DNA of 64,000 nt from Edwardsiella ictaluri ATCC 33202 (GCF_000264785.1 NZ_AFJI01000041.1:26717-90716), one strand, 5' to 3'. Shown: positions 10,147 to 20,347, numbered from the stretch's first letter. The notes: generated from the sequence alone by a model not told the origin. Numbers and translations are program-made.

Positions 10147-11628
10147 TCAGCGGCGCTGGTACTGTTTAAAACGCTCCTGCAGCTGGCGCAGCTGATCGAT
10201 ACGGGCGTCATAGCGAGCCTGTTTCAGGCTGCCGAGGGGCATCAGCGCGCTGGCGTTGCCCAACAGCCCGATAGCCTGCTGCAGTTCGCCGGTCAGCGCC
10301 AGCTGTTCTGCGCGGGCGGCCAGCTCCTCGTCGCGCAGCCCCTGTTCGGCGCTGGCCTGGGCCAGCAGATCCCAGCCGTTGACATCGTTAGGGTGGCTGT
10401 AGGTATAGCGATACAGCAGACGGGAGGCTAGGGGCGCCTTCCCGCCCTGGATATAGGCGTTGGCCAGATTGATCTGCAGAACGGGATCGCTGCGATTTTT
10501 TGTCAGCGCTGCCTCCAGACGGGCGATGGCCGCCGCCGCCTGCTTCTGGTTGAGGTCGATATCGGTCATCAGGTCGATATACCAGACGTTGTCCGGATCA
10601 GCCGTCAGCAGCGGCTGCAGGGTGTGGCGCGCATCGTCAAGCTTGTTGGCCTGTGAGAACAGAATGGCCCGTCCATAGCGCGACGCCTGTTGCTCGCGTA
10701 CGCTGCCGCGCGCCAGCGTATCCAGCATGTCGCTGCTGAGATAGCCGCCGTCGAGGTCATTACCGCTGTACATGCCTAGGGTGCGTACCTTGGCCAGCAG
10801 ATAGTCGAGAGAGGACTGAACCGGGTGGGGGCGCATCTGGTTGGCGCGGTTGCGGGTATCGGTCAGGCGGCTGTCCGGCAGGGGGTGGGTCAGCAGGATC
10901 TCCGGCGGCTTGGAGGAGTAGCGCGATTGGTCGGCCAGCTTTTGCAGAAAGTTGGGCATGGCCTGGGGATCGAATCCGGTTCGCTGCAGCACCTGAATAC
11001 CGATGCGATCGGCCTCCTGCTCATTCTGTTGGGTAAAGCTGATGATCCCCTGCTGGGCGCCCGCCAGGGTGCCGGTCAGGGCCGCCATGCCCGCCTGCGG
11101 GCTGGCCATCGCCAGCAGGATGGATCCGAGGGCACCGACCCAGGTCAGCGGCGCAGTGCGCTGCTGCTCCTCCATCGCCCGTGCCAGGTGGCGCTGGGTG
11201 ACGTGGGAGATCTCATGGGCCATCACTGAGGCCAGCTGACTCTCATTGTCGGTATAGCGGAACAGGGCGCTGTGCAGCACCACGTTACCGCCGAAGAAGG
11301 CAAAGGCGTTGATGTCGTCATTGCGAACCAGATAGAAGTGGAACGGTGTCCGTACGCCGTCGGCGTGGGAAACCAGGCTCTCTCCCAACCGATTGATATA
11401 GCCGTCGAGCAGGGGATCGTTAATCAGCGGCGCGCTGGCCCGCAGCTGGCGCACGTAAAAGTCCCCCATCGCCAGCTCCTGATTGATGCTGAGGATATTG
11501 CCGGCGGTGGTGCCGATATCCGGCAGCGACTGATCCTGTATGGTGGCGGCGTGCAGCGAGGGCGCTGCACCGGATAGCCCGCCCGCCAGCAGCAGGGCGA
11601 TAAGCGATCTGTTGAACCGTAAAGTCAT
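10147..11628 (-). CDS. bepA: Periplasmic metalloprotease and chaperone BepA
   Basis: BepA is a periplasmic M48 zinc protease with a TPR domain. It helps LptD assembly and degrades stalled outer-membrane proteins at the BAM complex. From the ATG at 11628 the protein has 493 residues, with a signal peptide ending near SLHAA, the zinc motif HEISH inside [20 protein letters not shown], and a C-terminal TPR half (about 310-490). The upstream ATG at 11658 would start inside the predicted promoter, so the downstream one, preceded by TTGGAAG, is preferred. A sigma-E-like promoter sits just upstream, in keeping with known envelope-stress control of this gene. Confidence 0.95.
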   Translation of the reverse strand: MTLRFNRSLIALLLAGGLSGAAPSLHAATIQDQSLPDIGTTAGNILSINQELAMGDFYVRQLRASAPLINDPLLDGYINRLGESLVSHADGVRTPFHFYLVRNDDINAFAFFGGNVVLHSALFRYTDNESQLASVMAHEISHVTQRHLARAMEEQQRTAPLTWVGALGSILLAMASPQAGMAALTGTLAGAQQGIISFTQQNEQEADRIGIQVLQRTGFDPQAMPNFLQKLADQSRYSSKPPEILLTHPLPDSRLTDTRNRANQMRPHPVQSSLDYLLAKVRTLGMYSGNDLDGGYLSSDMLDTLARGSVREQQASRYGRAILFSQANKLDDARHTLQPLLTADPDNVWYIDLMTDIDLNQKQAAAAIARLEAALTKNRSDPVLQINLANAYIQGGKAPLASRLLYRYTYSHPNDVNGWDLLAQASAEQGLRDEELAARAEQLALTGELQQAIGLLGNASALMPLGSLKQARYDARIDQLRQLQERFKQYQRR

Positions 11629-11657
11629 AAGTGACGCTTCCAAGGCAACGATAGACA

Positions 11658-11683
11658 TTTGACGCCGATCCCGGCGAAGAGTT
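11658..11683 (-). promoter_or_regulatory. Sigma-E-like promoter of bepA
   Basis: On the minus strand, GAACTC (the -35 AACTC is at 11683-11679) is followed after exactly 16 bases by TCAAA (11662-11658). Sigma-E promoters have a GGAACTT-like -35 and a TCTGA/TCAAA-like -10 at this spacing. The start point would fall about 20 bases before the bepA ATG at 11628. Confidence 0.6.
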
Positions 11684-11874
11684 CTTCTTCCCGCCCCCGC
11701 TCTCTATTACACTAGGCCAGATAAAGGGCCGTGTCCTGCAATAACCTGACAGTTGTCCATTCTGCCACTATTGCCCAGCCGTGCCAAAACTTGTTGATTG
11801 TTATTTATTATGTTGTTATGTAAAGAAATTTATGGAGCAGTCGCGTTGCGGCGCAGAATGTAAGGAGTATAACC

Positions 11875-12954
11875 GTGCTTGAAATGCTGAGGCAGTGGTA
11901 CCGGCGCCGCTTTACTGACCCCCAGGCGATCGCCCTGCTGACCATCCTGCTGGTGGGATTTTGCATTATCTATTTCTTTAACGGCATTCTGGCGCCGCTG
12001 CTGGTTGCCATTGTGTTGGCGTACCTGTTGGAGTGGCCGACCCATAAACTGCAGCTGGTCGGTTGTTCGCGGCTATGGGCGGTCTGCGTGGTGTTGCTGC
12101 TGTTTATCGGGATTGTGCTGCTGACGATGCTGGTAGTGATCCCGATCGCCTGGCAGCAGGGGCTGGCGCTGATGAGCGACATGCCGAAGATGGTGACCCG
12201 CTTTTATGAGTATGCCGCCACGCTGCCGCGCCGCTATCCGGCCTTGATGGATGCGGGCATCATCGATGTGGTGGTGGAGAACCTGCGCGCGCGCATGGCG
12301 TTGATGGGCGAGTCGGTGCTGAAGTTCTCCCTGGCGTCGCTGGTCGGGCTGGTCACGCTGGCTATCTATTTGGTGCTGGTGCCGCTGATGGTGTTCTTCC
12401 TGCTCAAGGATAAGGGGCAGATGCTCAATGCGCTGCGCCGGGTGCTGCCGCGCGAACGCGGCCTGGCCGGCCAGGTCTGGCTGGAGATGAACCAGCAGAT
12501 CACCAACTATATCCGCGGTAAGGTGGTGGAGATGGTGGTGGTCGGAGTGGCGACCTATCTGGTGTTTCTGGTGTTGGGATTGAACTATGGCCTGCTGTTG
12601 TCGGTGCTGGTTGGTATCTCGGTACTGATCCCCTATATCGGCGCGGTGCTGGTGACCATTCCGGTGGTGCTGGTGGCGCTGTTTCAGTGGGGGATGGGGG
12701 CGGATTTCTGGTCGCTGTTTATCGCCTATCTGGTGGTACAGGGGCTGGATGGTAACGTCCTGGTGCCGCTGCTCTACTCTGAGGCGGTCAACCTGCATCC
12801 GCTGGTGATCATTCTGTCGGTGATCATCTTTGGTGGGCTATGGGGATTTTGGGGGGTTTTCTTCGCTATCCCGCTGGCGACCCTGGTGAAGGCGGTGATC
12901 CACGCCTGGCCGGATGACTTCTGTAATGACGCGCCGCCCGGCGCCAACGGGTAG
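11875..12954 (+). CDS. perM: AI-2E family transporter / putative permease PerM
   Basis: The 359-residue inner-membrane protein belongs to the AI-2E/PerM family of multi-pass permeases. It begins with GTG (encoding MLEMLRQWYRRRFTDPQAIA), preceded by AAGGAG eight bases upstream. Hydrophobic segments occupy roughly residues 20-95, 150-180 and 210-345. The family block LHPLVIILSVIIFGGLWGFW is near the C-terminus. The precise substrate is unknown. It is divergent from bepA, as in E. coli. Confidence 0.92.
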   Translation: MLEMLRQWYRRRFTDPQAIALLTILLVGFCIIYFFNGILAPLLVAIVLAYLLEWPTHKLQLVGCSRLWAVCVVLLLFIGIVLLTMLVVIPIAWQQGLALMSDMPKMVTRFYEYAATLPRRYPALMDAGIIDVVVENLRARMALMGESVLKFSLASLVGLVTLAIYLVLVPLMVFFLLKDKGQMLNALRRVLPRERGLAGQVWLEMNQQITNYIRGKVVEMVVVGVATYLVFLVLGLNYGLLLSVLVGISVLIPYIGAVLVTIPVVLVALFQWGMGADFWSLFIAYLVVQGLDGNVLVPLLYSEAVNLHPLVIILSVIIFGGLWGFWGVFFAIPLATLVKAVIHAWPDDFCNDAPPGANG

Positions 12955-12965
12955 CACCTAGACGG

Positions 12966-12989
12966 GCGCGGCGCCAGAGGGCGCCGCGC
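12966..12989. terminator. GC-rich hairpin between perM and bcp
   Basis: A perfect 10-bp stem (GCGCGGCGCC with GGCGCCGCGC, loop AGAG) sits between the convergent ends of perM and bcp. It lacks a T run, like the hairpin at 9703-9722. Confidence 0.55.
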
Positions 12990-12997
12990 TGCGGGCG

Positions 12998-13468
12998 TTA
13001 CGGGTGGCTGCGCAGGTACTCCAGTACCATGTCGCTGTGGTTACTGGTTTTAAACCCCTCGAATACGTGTTCAATGCGGCCGCTGCCGTCGATCAGAAAG
13101 CTGATACGGTGAATGCCGTCATAGGTTTTCCCCATAAAGGTTTTTTCTCCCCAAACACCAAACAGGGCGGCGACCCGGTGATCTTCATCAGACAGCAGGG
13201 TAAAGTTCAGCAGCTCCTTTTCCGCAAAGCGGGAGAGCTTTTCCGGTTTATCGGTACTGATCCCCAACACTTCCACGCCATACTGTTTCAGTTCATTCAT
13301 GCTGTCGCGCAGCCCACAGGCCTGAACGGTGCAGCCTGGGGTCATGGCTTTGGGATAAAAGTAGACCAGAACTCTCTGGCCCTGGAAGTCGGCCAGACCG
13401 ATCTGCTCACCGTCTTGATCCAATAAGGTAAACTGTGGCGCGATACTACCGGCTTGCAATGGACTCAT
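12998..13468 (-). CDS. bcp: Thioredoxin-dependent thiol peroxidase Bcp
   Basis: Bcp is an atypical two-cysteine peroxiredoxin of the PrxQ type that reduces peroxides using thioredoxin. The 156-residue protein has the motif YPKAMTPGCTVQACGLRD, giving the peroxidatic cysteine and the resolving cysteine five residues later on the same helix. It lies 17 bases downstream of gcvR in the same orientation, the conserved gcvR-bcp pair. Confidence 0.96.
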   Translation of the reverse strand: MSPLQAGSIAPQFTLLDQDGEQIGLADFQGQRVLVYFYPKAMTPGCTVQACGLRDSMNELKQYGVEVLGISTDKPEKLSRFAEKELLNFTLLSDEDHRVAALFGVWGEKTFMGKTYDGIHRISFLIDGSGRIEHVFEGFKTSNHSDMVLEYLRSHP

Positions 13469-13485
13469 TACGACTCTCTCCGTCT

Positions 13486-14043
13486 TTAACCGTCATGCTG
13501 AGAATAATTGACTACGTTGATGCTGCCCTGCGCATTGAGCTCAAGGCAGAGCTGGTTAAACGCGCGCTCGATCAGCGTGGGATCTTGGCTGGCCGGGCTA
13601 TGGGCGGTGATTTGAATATAGAGCTGTTGCTCATCGGAGCCTTCGCGGGTCTGGGTCCGGGAGACCAGTTCGGCGATGTTCATGCGCTGTGAGTCAAACA
13701 GATCGGTAAAGCGTTCGATGATGTGTGGCGAGTCTTTGACTTCGACCTGCACCCAGACCGTGGCCGGCATGGTAGGGCGCTCGTGCCAGGTGGTGCGCTT
13801 CATTACGATCAGCAGGTCCATCTCTACGCCTTTCAGCGGCAGGGTGGACTCTATCAGGGTGATCGCGTTCCAGCTGCCGGAGAGCAGCATGATGAATGTG
13901 AACTCTTCGCCCAACATCGCCAGGCGGCTGTCTTCAATATTGCAGCCACAGCTACTGACGTGGCGGGTAATATTGTTGACAATGCCGGAGCGGTCCGCGC
14001 CAAGGGCGGTGATGACGAGATAGTGTTGATTGGGCTGTGGCAA
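13486..14043 (-). CDS. gcvR: Glycine cleavage system transcriptional repressor GcvR
   Basis: The 185-residue protein has two ACT domains (about residues 8-85 and 95-175) and no DNA-binding domain. In E. coli GcvR binds glycine and blocks the activator GcvA from switching on gcvTHP. The sequence is close to E. coli in the first domain (ADRSGIVNNITRHVSSCGCN, MLGEEFTFIMLLSGSWNAIT). It is the upstream gene of gcvR-bcp and diverges from dapA across about 145 bases. Confidence 0.95.
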   Translation of the reverse strand: MPQPNQHYLVITALGADRSGIVNNITRHVSSCGCNIEDSRLAMLGEEFTFIMLLSGSWNAITLIESTLPLKGVEMDLLIVMKRTTWHERPTMPATVWVQVEVKDSPHIIERFTDLFDSQRMNIAELVSRTQTREGSDEQQLYIQITAHSPASQDPTLIERAFNQLCLELNAQGSINVVNYSQHDG

Positions 14044-14189
14044 AAGAGTTCTTCCTGTATCGATATTGGGTGTATCAAGGTAATCATAAAAAAAAGTATG
14101 CTACAAGCAATTAGCATTCAGATGTCTACTTGCGTTGACAATGCTTTAAAACGTACCATGAGACGCCTGTTTTTAGAGGGGAATGGACT

Positions 14190-15071
14190 ATGTTCACGGG
14201 AAGTATTGTAGCGCTGGTAACGCCGATGGATGACAAGGGGAATGTCGATCGCGCGAGCCTGAGAAAGTTGGTTGATTACCATGTCGCCAGCGGGACGTCC
14301 GCCATTGTTGCCGTGGGCACCACCGGTGAGTCCGCCACGCTGAGCCATGACGAGCATGTCAACGTGGTTTTACAGACACTGGAGCTGGCAGATGGCCGGA
14401 TTCCGGTGATCGCAGGGGCTGGCGCTAACGCCACCGCCGAGGCCATTGCGTTGACCGAGTGTTTTAATCACTGCGGAGTGGTGGGATGTCTGTCGGTCAC
14501 GCCGTATTATAATAAGCCGACGCAGGAAGGGTTGTATCAGCACTTCCGTGCCATCGCCTCTTGTACCGATCTGCCGCAGATTCTGTATAACGTGCCGTCG
14601 CGCACCGGTTGCGATATGCTGCCAGAGACCGTGGCACGTTTGGCGCAGATTAACAATATTATCGCGATCAAAGAAGCGACCGGGAACTTAAGCCGCGTTG
14701 GGCAGATCCAAGATCTGGTCAACGACGATCGCTTTATCCTGCTCAGTGGTGATGATGCGTCGGCGCTGGACTTTATGTGTCTGGGCGGAAAAGGGGTTAT
14801 CTCGGTAACTGCGAACGTGGCCGCGCGCCAGATGGCGGAAATGTGCCGCCTGACGCTGGCCGGGGATGTCCATGCCGCCCGCAGGTTAAACCAGAGCCTG
14901 ATGCCGCTACATCGCGATCTGTTTATAGAAGCAAACCCGATACCGGTAAAATGGGCCACCAAGGTATTGGGACTGATAGCGACCGACACCCTGCGTCTGC
15001 CGCTGACACCACTGAGCGCCAGTGCGCGCCCGGCGGTTGAACGCGCACTGCAACATGCCGGTGTGCTGTAA
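14190..15071 (+). CDS. dapA: 4-hydroxy-tetrahydrodipicolinate synthase
   Basis: DapA condenses pyruvate with aspartate semialdehyde, the first committed step to lysine and diaminopimelate. The 293-residue protein begins [20 protein letters not shown]. The Schiff-base lysine is Lys161 in [12 protein letters not shown], and the supporting [17 protein letters not shown] and [10 protein letters not shown] segments are intact. It is followed 16 bases later by bamC, as in E. coli, and dapE lies about 6 kb away in the same window. Confidence 0.97.
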   Translation: MFTGSIVALVTPMDDKGNVDRASLRKLVDYHVASGTSAIVAVGTTGESATLSHDEHVNVVLQTLELADGRIPVIAGAGANATAEAIALTECFNHCGVVGCLSVTPYYNKPTQEGLYQHFRAIASCTDLPQILYNVPSRTGCDMLPETVARLAQINNIIAIKEATGNLSRVGQIQDLVNDDRFILLSGDDASALDFMCLGGKGVISVTANVAARQMAEMCRLTLAGDVHAARRLNQSLMPLHRDLFIEANPIPVKWATKVLGLIATDTLRLPLTPLSASARPAVERALQHAGVL

Positions 15072-15087
15072 CTCTTAGGGAGATTGA

Positions 15088-16128
15088 ATGGCTTACTCAG
15101 TACAAAAGTCGACGATTGCGACCCTGGTTGGCGTGTCGCTGGCGATGATGCTCTCTGCCTGCTCCAGTGATCAGCGCTATAAGCGCCAGGTCAGCGGGGA
15201 CGAGGCCTACCTGGAAACACCGGCACTGCAGGAGTTGAAGGTGCCAGCGGGGATGATCCTGCCGCTGCAGAACAGCACCTACGATATTCAGATGAGTAGC
15301 GATAAGGGTGCCGTCGGCAAGGCGCTGGATATCCGTCCTCCGGCGCAGGCGCTGGCGCTGCTGAACGGTTCGCGCACCCAGTACACCAATGGCGCCGCGA
15401 TCATGCTGGTGGAGAATTCTGCTGGGATGAGCGGGCTGTGGCAGCAGGTCGTGCGCTCGGTACAGGAAGATAACTTCCCGATCGCCAGCCGCCAGGATGC
15501 CAGCCAGTCGCTGACGACGGAGTGGATCGCGTTCAATCGCGCCGATGAAGATCAGCAGTATCGGGGCCGTTATCAGATCTCGGTTCAGCCGCAGGGATAC
15601 CAGACGGCGATCGTGGTGAAATCCCTGGCGTTGGAGCAGAGCGGATCGCCGGTGACCTCGGGCAGTGAGATCCAGCGCTATGCGGTGAATGTGCTGAATG
15701 GCATCGTCGGCAATCTGGATAAAATCCAGAGCGATCAGGCGAACGCGCGCGCTGACCGGAGTCTGGGGCAGATCGATGTACAGAGCGGGGCCGACGATAC
15801 CGGCCTGCCGTTGCTGATCGTCCGTGCGCCTTATGCACAGGTGTGGGAGCGTTTACCGTCCGTGTTGCCGCGTGTCGGTATGGTTATCAGCGACAGCAGC
15901 CGCTCGCAGGGTACGGTTTCTGTCAGTTATAAAGAGCCGAGCAGCAGCATCTGGGAAAGCCTGGGGGCCAGTGCACCGGATCTGGCCAATGGCGACTATA
16001 AGATCCAGGTCGGCGATCTGGACAACCGTACCAGCCTGCAGTTCCTGGACAGCAAGGGACAGCCGCTGACCCAGGCGCGTAACGACGCGCTGGTCAAGGT
16101 ATTCCAGGCGGCGTTCGCCCGCCCGTAA
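15088..16128 (+). CDS. bamC: Outer membrane assembly lipoprotein BamC
   Basis: BamC is a lipoprotein subunit of the BAM complex that inserts beta-barrel proteins into the outer membrane. The 346-residue precursor has a signal peptide and a lipobox MMLSACSS with the lipidated cysteine at residue 25. The unstructured N-terminal stretch and the two helix-grip domains (about 100-215 and 230-345) follow. Sequence and length agree with enterobacterial NlpB/BamC. It is co-transcribed with dapA and ends at a good intrinsic terminator. Confidence 0.95.
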   Translation: MAYSVQKSTIATLVGVSLAMMLSACSSDQRYKRQVSGDEAYLETPALQELKVPAGMILPLQNSTYDIQMSSDKGAVGKALDIRPPAQALALLNGSRTQYTNGAAIMLVENSAGMSGLWQQVVRSVQEDNFPIASRQDASQSLTTEWIAFNRADEDQQYRGRYQISVQPQGYQTAIVVKSLALEQSGSPVTSGSEIQRYAVNVLNGIVGNLDKIQSDQANARADRSLGQIDVQSGADDTGLPLLIVRAPYAQVWERLPSVLPRVGMVISDSSRSQGTVSVSYKEPSSSIWESLGASAPDLANGDYKIQVGDLDNRTSLQFLDSKGQPLTQARNDALVKVFQAAFARP

Positions 16129-16145
16129 CCCGAACGGACATCGAG

Positions 16146-16169
16146 AAGGGGGCTAACGCCCCTTTTTTT
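16146..16169 (+). terminator. Terminator of dapA-bamC
   Basis: AAGGGGGC and GCCCCTTT form a GC-rich stem around the loop TAAC, followed by a run of seven T residues. It ends the dapA-bamC transcript just before the purC promoter. Confidence 0.85.
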
Positions 16170-16183
16170 GTATTTTTTTCTCT

Positions 16184-16209
16184 ACGCAACCGTTTGGCTG
16201 GCCTATAAT
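16184..16209 (+). promoter_or_regulatory. PurR box and -10 element of purC
   Basis: ACGCAACCGTTTGGCT (16184-16199) matches the 16-base purine repressor consensus with a single central change. It is followed by a perfect TATAAT at 16204-16209. The operator would cover the -35 to -10 interval, allowing PurR to block polymerase at purC. Confidence 0.75.
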
Positions 16210-16276
16210 GGCCCGCATCCTGCGGCGCTGTCGCGCCCGAACGTTTCGGTTTGTTCTTAACCTATGGAGTATACAA

Positions 16277-16990
16277 ATGCAAAAGCTCGCTGAGTTGTAC
16301 CGCGGCAAGGCTAAAACAGTCTATACCACGGAGGATCCGGATCTGCTGATTCTGTCGTTCCGCAACGATACGTCAGCCCTGGATGGCCAGCGCATTGAGC
16401 AGTTTGATCGCAAAGGTATGGTGAACAACAAGTTTAATCACTTCATCATGAGCAAGCTGGAGGCGGCCGGGATCCCGACGCAGATGGAGCGCCTGCTGTC
16501 CGATACCGATGCGCTGGTGAAGAAGCTGGAGATGGTGCCGGTGGAGTGCGTGATCCGTAACCGCGCTGCTGGTTCGCTGGTGAAGCGTCTGGGCATTGAA
16601 GAGGGCATGCCGCTGAATCCGCCGCTGTTCGACCTGTTCCTGAAGAACGACGCCATGCACGATCCGATGGTCAATGAATCCTACTGCCGTACCTTTGGCT
16701 GGGTCAGTGACGAGCATCTGGCGCAGATGAAGGCGCTGAGCTACCGCGCCAACGAGGTGCTCAGCCAGCTGTTTGACGACGCCGGGCTGATCCTGGTGGA
16801 CTTTAAGCTGGAGTTCGGTCTGTATAAGGGCCAAGTCGTTCTGGGCGATGAGTTTTCGCCGGACGGCAGTCGCCTGTGGGATAAGACGACGCTGGCGAAG
16901 ATGGATAAGGATCGTTTCCGCCAGAATCTGGGCGGACTGATTGAGGCTTATGAAGAGGTGGCGCTCCGTCTGGGCGTGCCGCTCGACTGA
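16277..16990 (+). CDS. purC: SAICAR synthetase
   Basis: PurC joins aspartate to CAIR with ATP in purine synthesis. Beginning at the ATG of [20 protein letters not shown], the protein has 237 residues, the same as E. coli. Conserved blocks include the ATP-loop [28 protein letters not shown] and the SAICAR signature [13 protein letters not shown]. The frame is open upstream to 16208, but that would run through the promoter. Control by the PurR site immediately upstream is expected. Confidence 0.97.
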   Translation: MQKLAELYRGKAKTVYTTEDPDLLILSFRNDTSALDGQRIEQFDRKGMVNNKFNHFIMSKLEAAGIPTQMERLLSDTDALVKKLEMVPVECVIRNRAAGSLVKRLGIEEGMPLNPPLFDLFLKNDAMHDPMVNESYCRTFGWVSDEHLAQMKALSYRANEVLSQLFDDAGLILVDFKLEFGLYKGQVVLGDEFSPDGSRLWDKTTLAKMDKDRFRQNLGGLIEAYEEVALRLGVPLD

Positions 16991-17574
16991 GCTGCGATGC
17001 GGGGAGCCGTGAAGCAACGGGGGTGATCGGCCCCCGTTGGCGTTATGGCGCCAGCCCGGCCATGACACTCGTCTGTCCGCTGCCGGTGTCCGTGAGCCCA
17101 GGGCAACAGCAGCGGCAGCCTGTCCCTCCACGGGGTGCACGCCAAATCCTCTATGGTGCGATAATAAGTTTCTCGCCAGCACCCCGGCAGCCAGCCGCGT
17201 GCCTTCACGCCAAGATCGTTGCAGGGGGAGCCGATAGAGAGAAAAACCATGCCCGGCAGGTGTAGAAAGTGCTCAGCCAGATAACGGAATAGCGCGGGCT
17301 ACAGGCAGAGGCCCGGCCCGATATTATCGGGGTTGCACCGGTGATGGGACTCAAATCGGCACGGCTTAATAACAGTTTTTTATCCTGAGTCTGTGGGAAA
17401 ATATGGGGTGATATCCTTAAGGATAACGCTCTCGCGTGGCCATTTGGTACGGTGATCAACAGGATTTCATCCATAGATATTTTTGTGGCCGTTTGTTAAT
17501 GACGGCGTGCGGCAGCGCTGACGGCGGCGATACTGGTATACTCTGTGATCCCCTTCTTCTGCCGTGGTGTCGCT
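16991..17574. other. 584-base gap between purC and tmcA
   Basis: No gene is supported here. A strong hairpin with a 9-bp stem lies at 17015-17039 (CAACGGGGG with CCCCCGTTG), just past the purC stop and without a T run. A 12-base palindrome ATCCTTAAGGAT lies near 17413-17424. A TATACT hexamer at 17537-17542 is a plausible -10 for tmcA. Short open frames on both strands (for example minus 17250-16948) resemble no family that I recognise and have compositions typical of random GC-rich sequence. Confidence 0.5.
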
Positions 17575-19536
17575 ATGCCGCTTTCTGTCTCTCTTCCTGC
17601 CATGTCCCGCGCCGGTGTGCGCCGCCTGCTGGTGATCAGCGGCGAGGCCGACTGGTGCCGACGGCGCGCCGCCCTTGCCATCGCCCCGCTGGGCGATGTG
17701 ACCTGGTGCGGCAGCCCGGCGCCGACGGGATGTCAGATGCTGTCGCTGGCGCAGATCCGGACGGTGCTGGGACGTGAGTTGGGGCACTGCGTGCTGGATT
17801 GGCATCCGGGCTGTCACGCGGAGGTGCTGGCGGCGTTGGCCGGTACGCTGCGTGCCGGCAGCTGGCTGATCCTGCTGACGCCGCCGTGGTCTGCCTGGGC
17901 GAAGCGTCCCGATGATGACAGCCTGCGCTGGAGCGAGCGCGAACATCCCATCGCCACGGCGAATTTTGTTCACCATCTGCAGCGGACGCTGTCCGACGCC
18001 GACGGCGTCACGCTGTGGCGCCAGGGGGAGGTGTGCCCGGCGCCAATGCCGCTGGGGTGTTCGGCGTGGCGGGCACCGGATGGCGCGCCGACGGTGCAGC
18101 AGCAGGCGATACTGCGCGCACTGCGTACGCCGGCCGCCGTCAATGTGGTGCTGGGTCCCCGCGGGCGTGGCAAGTCAACCCTGAGCGGCATGCTGGCCGC
18201 CGAGCTGCGCGGTGACTGTCTGCTGACGGCGCCGGCCCGGGTCGCCGCCGAACGGGTACAGACGACGGCGGGCACGCTGCCGTTCGTGGCGCCCGATCTG
18301 CTGCTGCAGCGGATCGAGGCCGGGGAGGCGCTGCCCGGCTGGCTGCTGATCGATGAGGCGGCGGCGATTCCGGCGCCGCTGCTGCAGCGCCTGATTGTGG
18401 CGTTTCCCCATGTGCTGATGACCACCACGGTACAGGGCTACGAGGGGACCGGTCGCGGGTTTCTGCTCAAGTTCTGCGCAGCACTGCCCGATTGTCGTAT
18501 CCATAGCCTCGATCGGCCGCTGCGCTGGGCCAGCGGCGATCCGCTGGAAGCATGGCTGAACGCCGCGCTGCTGTTCAGCGATACCTGTGGAGCGGTGGCG
18601 CCGGTCAGCGCGCTGCGCTGGCTGGATCAGCGTCAGTGGCAGACGGCACCGGTGCTGATGGCGGCCTTTTATGCCCTGCTGACCAGCGCCCACTACCGGA
18701 CATCGCCGCTCGATCTGCGGCGCCTGATGGATGCGCCTGGTCAGCGTCTGTGCGCGGCGCTGGGCGAGGCACGGGTGCAGGGGGCGCTGTGGCTGGTGGA
18801 AGAGGGGGGACTGTCTGCTGCGCTGGCGCAGGCGGTATGGGCCGGTGAGCGTCGTCCGCGTGGTAGCCTGGTCGCCCAGTCGCTGGCGGCGCACGGCGGT
18901 GAGCCCTGCGCCCCACGGTTGCGATCCTGGCGCGTCAGCCGCATCGCCGTGATGCCGGCGCTGCGACGCCGTGGTGTGGCGTCAGCGTTGATAGCCGAGG
19001 CGCTGACGCAGGCGCGGGCGGGGGCGATGGACTTTGTTTCGGTCAGCTTTGGCTATACCGGTGCGCTCTGGGCGTTCTGGCAACGTTGCGGATTTACCCT
19101 GGTGCGCGTGGGGACTCAGAGAGAGGCCAGCAGCGGCTGCTATACGGCGATGGCACTCTGTCCGCTGACGGCGGCGGGAGAGGCACTGACCCGGCGTTTG
19201 GCCCGGCGTCTGGCGCGGGATGCCCGCTGGCTGATGGCGCAGACCGGGCTTACGCTCCCGCTGACGCCGCTGGTTGCGGCCGGGCCCGATGAGGCCGATC
19301 TGCGTGAGTTGGACGGTTTTGCCCATCATGCCCGTCCCTACGATAGCGCCTGTCCGGCGCTGCTGCGTTTTCTGACCTGCCGACGGACCTCTGCGCTGCC
19401 GCCGCTGCTGGCGCAGCTGTTGCAGGTGCAGGGCGATCTGGCACGGCTGCCGCCGCAGGGGGGCATCAGCGGACGGCGGGCCCTGATCGCCGCCCTGCGC
19501 CGGGCGCTGGCCGCCGCGCTGACGACGACGGCGTAA
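17575..19536 (+). CDS. tmcA: tRNA(Met) cytidine acetyltransferase TmcA
   Basis: TmcA acetylates the wobble cytidine of elongator tRNA-Met (ac4C34) using acetyl-CoA and ATP or GTP. The product is about 653 residues. It has an N-terminal TmcA domain, a helicase-like ATPase with P-loop GPRGRGKST (about 194-202) and Walker B LLIDEAAAIPAPLLQ, and a GNAT domain with RIAVMPALRRRGVASALIAE and ASSGCYTAMAL. I take the ATG at 17575 (MPLSVSLPAMSRAGVRRLLV); another in-frame ATG lies 10 codons upstream. Neither has a strong ribosome-binding site, so the exact start is uncertain. A small hairpin overlaps the stop (19527-19543). Confidence 0.93.
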   Translation: MPLSVSLPAMSRAGVRRLLVISGEADWCRRRAALAIAPLGDVTWCGSPAPTGCQMLSLAQIRTVLGRELGHCVLDWHPGCHAEVLAALAGTLRAGSWLILLTPPWSAWAKRPDDDSLRWSEREHPIATANFVHHLQRTLSDADGVTLWRQGEVCPAPMPLGCSAWRAPDGAPTVQQQAILRALRTPAAVNVVLGPRGRGKSTLSGMLAAELRGDCLLTAPARVAAERVQTTAGTLPFVAPDLLLQRIEAGEALPGWLLIDEAAAIPAPLLQRLIVAFPHVLMTTTVQGYEGTGRGFLLKFCAALPDCRIHSLDRPLRWASGDPLEAWLNAALLFSDTCGAVAPVSALRWLDQRQWQTAPVLMAAFYALLTSAHYRTSPLDLRRLMDAPGQRLCAALGEARVQGALWLVEEGGLSAALAQAVWAGERRPRGSLVAQSLAAHGGEPCAPRLRSWRVSRIAVMPALRRRGVASALIAEALTQARAGAMDFVSVSFGYTGALWAFWQRCGFTLVRVGTQREASSGCYTAMALCPLTAAGEALTRRLARRLARDARWLMAQTGLTLPLTPLVAAGPDEADLRELDGFAHHARPYDSACPALLRFLTCRRTSALPPLLAQLLQVQGDLARLPPQGGISGRRALIAALRRALAAALTTTA

Positions 19537-19647
19537 CGCCGTCGGCACACCCGGCCGGGAGGCGCGCGGACAGCGTGGCTTTTCTCCTGGCGCAGCAGGC
19601 GTATAGTAGGAAACAAGAGCATCCGCATGAGTGATTAGGAGCTGCGT

Positions 19648-20334
19648 ATGGAACATCATCATCACGTTGTGCAACAGCCGACAGGGACGGCGCAGCAGCT
19701 GATTCTGCTGTTTCACGCCGTAGGCGATAACCCGGTCGCCATGGGGCAGATTGGGGAATACTTCGCCCGGGCATTCCCACTGGCGCTGGTGGTCAGCGTC
19801 GGGTCGCCTGAGCCGTCGCCGGATGGCGCAGGGCTGCAGTGGTATGCGCAAGAGGGGGAGGATGACGAGAGCCGTCCCGGGCGTATTGCCGCCGCGTTGC
19901 CGCGGCTGATCGCGCTGGTGCGTCACTGGCAGCGGGTCAGTGGCGTCGGCTATGCCGCGACGGCGCTGGTGGGTTTCTCTCAGGGGGCGACGATGGCGCT
20001 GGAGGCGGTGCGCAGCGAGCCGGATCTGGCTGGCCGGGTGATCGCGTTCAGCGGGCGCTTTGCCACCCTGCCGCAGCATAAGCTGGGTAATACAGTGGTG
20101 CATTTGCTGCATGGCAGCGAGGATCCCCGGGTCAGTCTGGCGCACGCGCAGGAGGCCGAGCTCCGGCTGCGCAGCACCGGCACCGATGTCACGCTGGATA
20201 TTGAGCCGGTGGGACATGCGATCAACGCGGCCCTGATGGAGGCGGCGCTGGAGCGGATGCGCACCTATATTCCGCAGCGTTACTGGGATGAGGCGCTCAG
20301 CGGCAAACGCGGCGAGATCGTCGCCTACCGCTGA
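19648..20334 (+). CDS. ypfH: Carboxylesterase YpfH
   Basis: The 228-residue protein is an alpha/beta hydrolase of the phospholipase/carboxylesterase group; E. coli YpfH (about 232 residues) in the same position has esterase activity on short acyl esters. The nucleophile elbow is GFSQGA with Ser111. The catalytic Asp is probably in HGSEDPRV and the His in EPVGHAINA. A histidine-rich start (MEHHHHHVV-like) is also a feature of the E. coli protein. It lies downstream of tmcA in the same direction and converges on ypfN. Confidence 0.9.
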   Translation: MEHHHHVVQQPTGTAQQLILLFHAVGDNPVAMGQIGEYFARAFPLALVVSVGSPEPSPDGAGLQWYAQEGEDDESRPGRIAAALPRLIALVRHWQRVSGVGYAATALVGFSQGATMALEAVRSEPDLAGRVIAFSGRFATLPQHKLGNTVVHLLHGSEDPRVSLAHAQEAELRLRSTGTDVTLDIEPVGHAINAALMEAALERMRTYIPQRYWDEALSGKRGEIVAYR

Positions 20335-20347
20335 GGGGGAAGGGGCG

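Noticed and set aside
16948..17250. 100-codon minus-strand frame in the purC-tmcA gap
   Set aside because: It runs into the purC coding sequence and matches nothing I recognise; probably chance.
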